Source: Novosphingobium profundi (GTDB taxonomy: Bacteria; Pseudomonadota; Alphaproteobacteria; Sphingomonadales; Sphingomonadaceae). From it: 64,000 nucleotides of DNA. The translations under genes were made by a program, and so were the position numbers. The stretch spans positions 278,985 through 342,984 of the forward strand of contig NZ_JABWCU010000005.1 of assembly GCF_018491765.1 (NCBI RefSeq), read 5' to 3'. The notes beneath the pieces were generated by a model. The model had not been told where the DNA came from. It worked only from the letters and a program-made list of their open reading frames with translations, and made no database searches. Shown in pieces: positions 58,145-64,000 of this stretch (its first letter is position 1; each line of letters opens with the position of its first letter).

Positions 58145-60706
58145 ATGGATCTGGATCGAGGCGATGAGCTGCCGTCGTTGGAGCACGATGCCGATGGGAC
58201 TGGAAATGGTCCGGGCAGTCTGACCCGGCGCAAGTTGCTCGTCGGCACCAGTGCTCTTGCTTCGCTGCCACTGCTGGACTCGCTTGGCGTTACCGCCGAA
58301 GCCCGGGCGCAGACATCGTCGGGGCAGGCCGCGGCCTCCTCCGCGCAGGCCTTGGCCGGCAATGTCGATCGCACGCATCTTCCGCTCGCCGAGCCGCCGT
58401 TCAAGGGCAAGATCGGCAAGACCTACAAGGAATCGCAAAGCGCCTGGCCCGAACTGCCCACCCCGCCCAAGGGGGCGCCCAACGTCGTGCTGATCCTGCT
58501 CGACGACGTGGGCTTCGGACAGGCCAGCACATTCGGCGGCCCGGTTCCCATGCCCGCGCTCGACAAGTTGGCGGCCGAGGGCCTGCGCTACACCCGCTTC
58601 CACACGACCGCGATCTGCGGCCCCAGCCGAGCCGCGCTGATCACGGGGCGCAACCACCACAATTGCGGCACCGGCTTCCTGTCCGAATGGGCAACCGGCT
58701 TTCCCAGCTACGACAACATGATCCCCCAGACGACCGCCAGCATCGGGAAGATCCTGAAGGAAAACGGCTACGCCACGAGCTGGTTCGGCAAGAACCACAA
58801 CACGCCCGACTGGGAGAGCAGCGTGGCGGGCCCGTTCGACCGCTGGCCCACCGGCATGGGTTTCGACTACTTCTACGGCTTCATCTCGGGCGAGACGCAC
58901 CAGTACTACCCGGTGCTGTTCGAGAACACCGTCGCCGTCGAGCCCGACACGTCGCCCGAGGAAGGCTACCACTTCCAGAACGACATGACCGAGCGCGCGA
59001 TCAACTGGATCCGCTATTCCAAGTCGGTCGCCCCCGAAAAGCCGTTCCTGTGCTACTTCGCGCCGGGCGCCGCGCATGCCCCGCACCATGCGCCCGCCGA
59101 ATGGCGCGACAAGTTCAAAGGCCAGTTCGACGCGGGGTGGGAGAAGGTCCGCGAGGAAACCTACAAGCGCCAACTGGCGAGCGGCATCATCCCCAAGGGC
59201 ACCGAACTGACCAAGAAGCCCGAATGGGTGCAGGACTGGGCCGGGCTATCGGCCGACGAGAAGAAGCTCTACGCCCGCTTCATGGAGAACTTCGCCGGCT
59301 ATCTCTCCTATGCCGACCATGAGTGCGGCCGCCTGATCGACGCCGTGAAGGAACTGCCCGACGCCGACAACACGATCATCATCTACATCGTGGGCGACAA
59401 CGGGGCTTCCTCGGAAGGGGGCTTTACCGGCACCGTCAACGAGGTGATGAACCTCAACGGGGTCGCCTCCACGCTCGAGGACAACCTCAAGGCCTACGAC
59501 AAGATCGGTGGGCCCGAGACCGAGCCGCACTATCCGCTGGGCTGGGCCTGGGCGGGCAACGCGCCCTTTCAATGGGTGAAGCAGGTCGCCTCGCACTTTG
59601 GCGGCTCGCGCAATCCCATGGTCATTTCCTGGCCCAGGGGGATCACCGACAAGGGCGGCATCCGTCCGCAGTTCACCCACCTCATCGACGTGGTGCCCAC
59701 CCTTCTCGATGCGGCAGGCATCCGGGCGCCCAGCCATGTGAACGGGGTGCAGCAAAAGCCGATGGACGGCGTCTCGATCCGCTCGACCTTCGCCAGCGCC
59801 AGTGCCCACGCCGTGCGCGAACGGCAGTATTTCGAGGTATTCTCGAACCGGGCAATCTACGACAAGGGCTGGATTGCCTGCGCCCAGCACACCTTCCCAT
59901 GGCGGCAGGACTATGCCCCGGGCAACTGGGACAAGGACAAGTGGGAGCTCTACAACATCGACGAGGACTTCTCCGAAGCCCACGATCTGGCCAGCAAGAT
60001 GCCTGATAAGCTCGAGGCAATGAAGAAGCTGTTCGACGAGGAGGCCGTGAAATACGGGGTCTATCCGCTCGACGATCGCGGCGCCGGGCGCCTGGCGGAG
60101 CCCAAGCCGTCACCGGGCGGCGCCGACCCGAACCGGACCGAGTTCACGTACTACCCCGGCGCCTACCGCCTGCCCGAGACGGCATCTCCCAACACCAAGA
60201 ACTGCTCGCACACGATCATCGCCCAGATCGAGAACCCGAACGGCAAGGTCGAGGGCGTGATCCTGGCCGCAGGCGGCGGCTCGGCGGGCTATGCGCTCTA
60301 CGTCAAGGACGGCAAGGTCACCTATCACTACAACTGGTTCGAGCGCGAGCGGACCAGCGTGACCTCGCCCGCCGCGCTGCCCACGGGCAAAGTCAAGATC
60401 GAGGTTGCCTTCAGCTATGATGGCGGGGGGCTTGGCAAGGGCGGCGAGGCGGTCCTGCTCGTTAACGGCAAGGAAGTCGCCCGCGAGCGGATCGCGAACA
60501 CCGTGGCCGGGCGGTTCGGCATCGACACCTTCGGGGTCGGCGGCGACAGCGGTTCGCCCGTCTCGAACGACTATGCGCCCCCCTTCAAGTTCAAGGGCGG
60601 CACGATCGAACGCATCGACATCAAGCTCGCGCCCAAGAACCTGAGCGCGGCCGAGGAAGACGAATTGCAGGAGCGCTATCTGGCCTTCGCGCAGCATATC
60701 GAGTGA
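58145..60706 (+). CDS. Tat-exported arylsulfatase
   Basis: An 853-residue type I sulfatase. A twin-arginine signal (T-R-R-K-L-L-V-G-T-S) is followed by the alkaline-phosphatase-fold core: metal site L-I-L-L-D-D-V-G-F-G, the formylglycine signature C-G-P-S-R-A-A-L-I-T-G-R with Cys158 as the modified residue, G-K-N-H-N-T-P, and Y-I-V-G-D-N-G-A-S. It is longer than the ~550-residue norm, with a C-terminal beta-rich extension (about 670-853). ATG 58145 with GAGG seven bases upstream is preferred over GTG 58112. A formylglycine-generating enzyme is needed and is not in the window. A DUF3604 gene follows, a common pairing. Confidence 0.92.
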   Translation: MDLDRGDELPSLEHDADGTGNGPGSLTRRKLLVGTSALASLPLLDSLGVTAEARAQTSSGQAAASSAQALAGNVDRTHLPLAEPPFKGKIGKTYKESQSAWPELPTPPKGAPNVVLILLDDVGFGQASTFGGPVPMPALDKLAAEGLRYTRFHTTAICGPSRAALITGRNHHNCGTGFLSEWATGFPSYDNMIPQTTASIGKILKENGYATSWFGKNHNTPDWESSVAGPFDRWPTGMGFDYFYGFISGETHQYYPVLFENTVAVEPDTSPEEGYHFQNDMTERAINWIRYSKSVAPEKPFLCYFAPGAAHAPHHAPAEWRDKFKGQFDAGWEKVREETYKRQLASGIIPKGTELTKKPEWVQDWAGLSADEKKLYARFMENFAGYLSYADHECGRLIDAVKELPDADNTIIIYIVGDNGASSEGGFTGTVNEVMNLNGVASTLEDNLKAYDKIGGPETEPHYPLGWAWAGNAPFQWVKQVASHFGGSRNPMVISWPRGITDKGGIRPQFTHLIDVVPTLLDAAGIRAPSHVNGVQQKPMDGVSIRSTFASASAHAVRERQYFEVFSNRAIYDKGWIACAQHTFPWRQDYAPGNWDKDKWELYNIDEDFSEAHDLASKMPDKLEAMKKLFDEEAVKYGVYPLDDRGAGRLAEPKPSPGGADPNRTEFTYYPGAYRLPETASPNTKNCSHTIIAQIENPNGKVEGVILAAGGGSAGYALYVKDGKVTYHYNWFERERTSVTSPAALPTGKVKIEVAFSYDGGGLGKGGEAVLLVNGKEVARERIANTVAGRFGIDTFGVGGDSGSPVSNDYAPPFKFKGGTIERIDIKLAPKNLSAAEEDELQERYLAFAQHIE

Positions 60707-60766
60707 GGCGCAGCCAGGCCGGCAGGCCTGTCATTTTTCTGGAATTTGGGAGTTTGGGAGGGCGTT

Positions 60767-61351
60767 ATGAAGAATTTGGCTTTGGCGTCGGCGACATGCG
60801 CGATGGCCCTTTTGGCCGGATGCTCGCAAGAGGCGGCCGACAGTACGGCCTCGCCTTCGGCGGCATCGGACGTTGCCGAAACCTCGTTCCCTCAGCGGGC
60901 CTACTGGGGGGACGAGCACGTTCACACCGGTTGGTCGGTCGACGCCGGACTAAGTGGAACAAGGCTTTCGCCCGAGGACGCCGTAAGGTTTGCGCAAGGT
61001 GAGGAAATCAAGTCATCGACCGGGGTGATGATGAAGCTTCACAAGCCCTTGGACTGGATCGCCGTGACCGACCATTCCGACGGCATGGGAACGATCAGTG
61101 AGTTGATGGCGGGTAACGCCGAGTTCCTCGCCGACAAGCAGGCCAAGGCCTGGTACGACATGGTCAGCCAAGGTGATGCCCAGGCAACCAAGGCCATGCG
61201 CGAGATCATTCTCGCTCAGTCCGAAGGACGATTGCCCAAAGTGTTCATGGATTCCAAGTGGGTTGCCTCCGCTTGGGAGAAGAACGTCGACATCATGGAG
61301 AAATACAACAAGCCAGGCGCGTTCACGGCGTTCATTTCCTATGAGTGTTGA
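60767..61351 (+). pseudogene. DUF3604 lipoprotein gene truncated by an IS21 element
   Basis: About 194 residues remain of a DUF3604 protein, normally over 600 residues. A lipoprotein signal ends in L-L-A-G-C-S; Y-W-G-D-E-H-V-H-T-G-W-S-V-D-A-G and D-W-I-A-V-T-D-H-S-D-G-M-G are the metal-binding family motifs. The frame is cut after F-I-S-Y-E, and its last codons and stop come from the IS left end (about 61346). ATG 60767 has GGGAGG five bases upstream. The product is almost surely inactive; the rest of the gene may lie beyond the window. Confidence 0.87.
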
Positions 61352-61405
61352 TTGCCACTGAGAAGTGACCCGGGACGCGTATAAATTACCATTGAGAACT
61401 GACCC
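61351..61405 (+). repeat. IS21 terminal direct repeats
   Basis: Two 21-bp copies, 61351-61371 and 61385-61405, match at 18 of 21 positions; both contain GAGAA-TGACCC. Multiple terminal repeats of this kind bind the IS21 transposase. Confidence 0.75.
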
Positions 61406-61446
61406 ATGTTTCCCTCGCCTCCGACTGCCAGTCGGAGGGTCGTGGA

Positions 61447-62976
61447 GTGATCAGCATGGACTTACTCAGTGTGATCCGCCGGTGGCATTTCCGGCAGGGG
61501 ATTTCCATTCGGGAGATCAAGCGCCGGACCGGCCTGTCCCGCAACACCATCCGCAAATATCTGCGCTCCGATACGGTTGAGCCCAGCTTCAAGGTTCCGT
61601 TGCGCCCCAGCAAACTCGATCCCTTCGCGGACAAGCTGACGGCCTGGTTACGAGTTGAATCGAAGAAATCTCGCAAGCAGAAGCGGACCGCCAAGCAACT
61701 CTACGCTGATCTGGTGAAGCTGGGTTACGATGGCTCCTATAACCGGGTGGCCGCCTTTGCCCGGCGTTGGCGGACCGAGCTTCAGTATGAACAGCAGACC
61801 AGCGGGCGCGGGACGTTTGTGCCTTTGGTTTTCCAACCTGGCGAGGCCTTCCAGTTCGACTGGAGCGAGGATTATGCCGTGCTGGACGGCAAGGTGACCA
61901 AGCTGCAGGTCGCCCATACCAAGCTGGCACATAGCCGCGCCTTCATCGTGCGCGCCTATCTGCTCCAGACCCATGAGATGCTGTTCGACGCGCTGACGCA
62001 AGCGTTCCGGGTGCTGGGTGGCGTGCCGCAGCGTGGGATCTTCGATAATATGCGGACCGCTGTCGACAAGATCGGGACAGGGAAGACGCGGCAGGTCAAT
62101 GCCAGGTTCGCCGCCTTGGCTAGCCACTATCTGTTCGAGGCCGATTTCTGCAATCCGGCTTCTGGCTGGGAGAAAGGACAGGTCGAGAAGAACGTCCAGG
62201 ACGCTCGACGCCGGTTGTGGCAACCGATGCCCAGCTTCCGCGATCTGGCTGAGTTGAACACCTGGCTGGAAGAACAGTGCATCGCCCAATGGGGCGAGAT
62301 CCAGCATGGTGTCCTGCCCGGCACCGTGGCCGATGCGCACGCCGAGGAAATTGCTTGCCTGATGCCGCTGGGCCGGCCCTTCGATGGCTTCGTCGAGCAG
62401 ATAAAGCGCGTGTCGCCGACCTGCCTCGTCGCCTTCGACCGCAACCGCTATTCGGTGCCTGCTTCCTTCGCGAACCGGCCGGTCAGCCTTAGGATCTACC
62501 CGGATCGTCTGGTCATAGCGGCCGAAGGCCAGATCGTGTGCGAACATGCCCGGCTCATCGACCGTTCCCATCACAAGCCGGGACGCACGATCTATGACTG
62601 GCGGCATTATCTGGCAGTGGTCCAGCGCAAACCCGGCGCCTTGCGCAATGGCGCGCCCTTCCTCGAGATGCCCGAAGCCTTCCGGCAATTGCAAAGTCAT
62701 CTGCTCAAGCGCCCAGGCGGCGACAGGGAGATGGTCGAGATCCTGTCTCTCGTTCTGCATCACGACGAGCAGGCTGTGTTGAGCGCGGTCGAGTTGGCCC
62801 TGGAAGCCGGTGTCGCCACCAAGACCCATGTTCTCAACGTGTTGCATCGCCTTATCGATGGCAAGGCGCCTCCAGCAGCGCCGGTCGATGCGCCTCAGGC
62901 CCTGCGTCTGACGCAGGAGCCCGCGGCCAATGTCGTTCGCTACGATACGCTCAGGGAGATCCGCCATGCGTCATGA
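61447..62976 (+). CDS. istA: IS21-family transposase IstA
   Basis: A 509-residue transposase. An N-terminal HTH ([19 protein letters not shown]) is followed by the DDE catalytic core with D in F-D-W-S-E-D, D in [10 protein letters not shown] and E in [11 protein letters not shown] 61447 and ATG 61456 both have GGAG-type ribosome-binding sites. It overlaps istB by 11 bases. It appears intact. Confidence 0.95.
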   Translation: MISMDLLSVIRRWHFRQGISIREIKRRTGLSRNTIRKYLRSDTVEPSFKVPLRPSKLDPFADKLTAWLRVESKKSRKQKRTAKQLYADLVKLGYDGSYNRVAAFARRWRTELQYEQQTSGRGTFVPLVFQPGEAFQFDWSEDYAVLDGKVTKLQVAHTKLAHSRAFIVRAYLLQTHEMLFDALTQAFRVLGGVPQRGIFDNMRTAVDKIGTGKTRQVNARFAALASHYLFEADFCNPASGWEKGQVEKNVQDARRRLWQPMPSFRDLAELNTWLEEQCIAQWGEIQHGVLPGTVADAHAEEIACLMPLGRPFDGFVEQIKRVSPTCLVAFDRNRYSVPASFANRPVSLRIYPDRLVIAAEGQIVCEHARLIDRSHHKPGRTIYDWRHYLAVVQRKPGALRNGAPFLEMPEAFRQLQSHLLKRPGGDREMVEILSLVLHHDEQAVLSAVELALEAGVATKTHVLNVLHRLIDGKAPPAAPVDAPQALRLTQEPAANVVRYDTLREIRHAS

Positions 62977-63745
62977 TCCCGCCAGCGCGGCCATCGTCGT
63001 CATGCTGCGCAGCCTCAAGATGTTCGGCATGGCTCAGGCCGCTGGCGAGCTGATCGAGCAAGGCGCGCCTGCCTTCGACGCTGCCGTGCCCATGCTGTCT
63101 GGGCTCCTGAAGGCAGAGATGGCCGAACGGGAGGTCAGGTCGATCGCCTATCAGATTAAGGCAGCCCGCTTCCCGGCCTACAAGGATCTGGCGGGCTTCG
63201 ATTTTGCCGCCAGCGAGATCAACGAAGCCCTTGTTCGTCAGCTTCACCGGGGCGACTTCATGGAAAACGCCGACAACGTCGTGCTGATCGGCGGGCCCGG
63301 AACCGGCAAGAGCCATATCGCCACAGCTCTGGGCGTCCAGGCTGTCGAGCATCACCGCAAGAAGGTTCGCTTCTTCTCCACGGTCGATCTGGTCAATGCG
63401 CTTGAGCAGGAAAAGACCTTGAACCGGTCCGGCCAGCTGACAGAGCGCCTGCTACGCCTCGACCTGCTCATCCTCGATGAACTGGGCTACCTGCCCTTCA
63501 GTCCATCGGGCGGCGCCATGCTCTTCCATCTGCTCAGTAAACTGTACGAGCGCACCAGCGTCGTCATCACCACCAACCTGAGCTTCAGCGAATGGGCTGG
63601 CGTGTTCGGCGATGCCAAGATGACCACCGCGCTGCTCGATCGGCTTACCCACCACTGCCATATCCTGGAAACCGGAAACGACAGCTTCCGCTTCCGCGCC
63701 AGCACCGCTGCACCCAAAGCCAGAAAGGAGAAGCCCGCATCTTGA
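62966..63745 (+). CDS. istB: IS21-family helper ATPase IstB
   Basis: A 259-residue DnaC-like AAA+ ATPase that directs IstA to target DNA. Walker A is G-G-P-G-T-G-K-S-H; Walker [10 protein letters not shown]; sensor motif [14 protein letters not shown] 62966 has GGGAG seven bases upstream and overlaps the istA end. Intact. Confidence 0.95.
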   Translation: MRHDPASAAIVVMLRSLKMFGMAQAAGELIEQGAPAFDAAVPMLSGLLKAEMAEREVRSIAYQIKAARFPAYKDLAGFDFAASEINEALVRQLHRGDFMENADNVVLIGGPGTGKSHIATALGVQAVEHHRKKVRFFSTVDLVNALEQEKTLNRSGQLTERLLRLDLLILDELGYLPFSPSGGAMLFHLLSKLYERTSVVITTNLSFSEWAGVFGDAKMTTALLDRLTHHCHILETGNDSFRFRASTAAPKARKEKPAS

Positions 63746-64000
63746 ACCTGCCCAGAAACGGCAGCACATAAACCATACCCACCCGGGTCATGTATGGATG
63801 CCCCCTGTCGCGCAAGTGTTGTTGGAGTGGCGCCGGCGTGTGATCGGATGCGGTCATGTATCAGGCCTGTTGCGCGGTCTGAGGACCGCTGGCCGGTATG
63901 GAGATGCGCAGGCCTGGTGCAAAACACTTCTGCGGGCTCGAAGCCCTATGACTCGGAATGCTTTTCCAAACCCGGATCTGACCGATCACTTTGCCCTTAC
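63746..64000. other. Unassigned sequence after istB
   Basis: No gene can be supported. A 10-bp direct repeat GGTCATGTAT occurs at 63786-63795 and 63852-63861. I see no inverted copy of the IS21 left end. The stretch may be the distal part of the element, the end of another IS, or the interrupted locus. Confidence 0.35.

Larger units (their letters stand above)
61346..63745 (+). mobile_element. IS21-family insertion sequence, right end not located
   Basis: The left end begins TGTTGATTGCC at 61346 inside the DUF3604 gene, followed by two related 21-bp repeats and the istA and istB genes with the usual overlap. An inverted copy of the terminal repeats should close the element, but none is found up to 64000, so only the end of istB is given as the right limit. 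Confidence 0.85.

Noticed and set aside
63487..63927. Minus-strand ORF overlapping istB
   Set aside because: Antisense to istB; no independent family signature.
1..64000. CRISPR arrays, tRNA or rRNA genes, replication origin
   Set aside because: No regularly spaced repeats, tRNA-like cloverleaf ends, rRNA landmarks or iteron/DnaA-box clusters were noticed.

Overview
The window is GC-rich, densely coded DNA from a Gram-negative bacterium. The likeliest source is an alphaproteobacterium of the Sphingomonadales (a Novosphingobium/Sphingobium-like organism). This rests on three large TonB-dependent receptors, an ECF sigma factor next to an NrsF/DUF1109-type membrane protein, a sulfatase followed by a DUF3604 protein, and a TfdA-like oxygenase with an AAHS transporter. 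The taxonomic call is inference; no rRNA or tRNA gene is present to confirm it.

Layout. 1-2985: 3' end of an RND pump gene, then its membrane-fusion and outer-membrane-channel genes, closed by a strong two-way terminator. 3026-10308: an exopolysaccharide-type locus with a BcsA-like GT2 synthase, a small membrane protein and a double-DUF3131 protein on the minus strand, and divergently a beta-barrel protein and a DUF3131 lipoprotein. 10305-17367: a signalling block with a GAF protein, a sensor kinase, an RsbW-like ATPase, a STAS protein, a receiver-PP2C phosphatase, and divergently a CHASE3-type hybrid kinase, a single receiver and an Hpt protein. 17389-28309: a conserved unknown protein, an HSL-type esterase, a siderophore-type TonB receptor, a MocR regulator, a PaiB-like FMN protein, a PepSY membrane protein and a propeller-amidohydrolase. 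28341-37581: an MlaA homologue, a GT4 glycosyltransferase, M14 and M20 peptidases and a second TonB receptor. 37923-41523: an OmpR-type two-component system and a DAACS symporter, with three copies of a CTGTCA-N5-CTGTCA direct repeat in and around them.

41564-49646 looks like an acquired catabolic island. A decayed IS5-type transposase end lies at its left edge. A five-gene minus-strand operon (TonB receptor, AAHS permease, TfdA-like 2-oxoglutarate oxygenase, hydroxypyruvate/glyoxylate reductase, D-glycerate 3-kinase) is faced by a divergent MarR gene, with a near-perfect palindrome inside the operon promoter. The enzymes suggest uptake and oxidative cleavage of an ether-type acid whose small fragment ends as 3-phosphoglycerate. 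49790-51660 holds an ECF sigma factor, its probable NrsF anti-sigma factor and a membrane protein.

51797-57711 is the most unusual part. A NifA-family sigma54 activator faces a minus-strand operon of a 2Fe-2S ferredoxin fused to a ferritin-like domain, a second ferritin-like protein, a FixX ferredoxin without FixABC, and a DUF255 thioredoxin-fold protein. An exact -24/-12 promoter and an FNR/FixK-like box lie between them. No nitrogenase gene is in the window. The right end (58145-64000) has a Tat-exported sulfatase and a DUF3604 lipoprotein gene cut by an IS21-family element whose right terminus I could not find.
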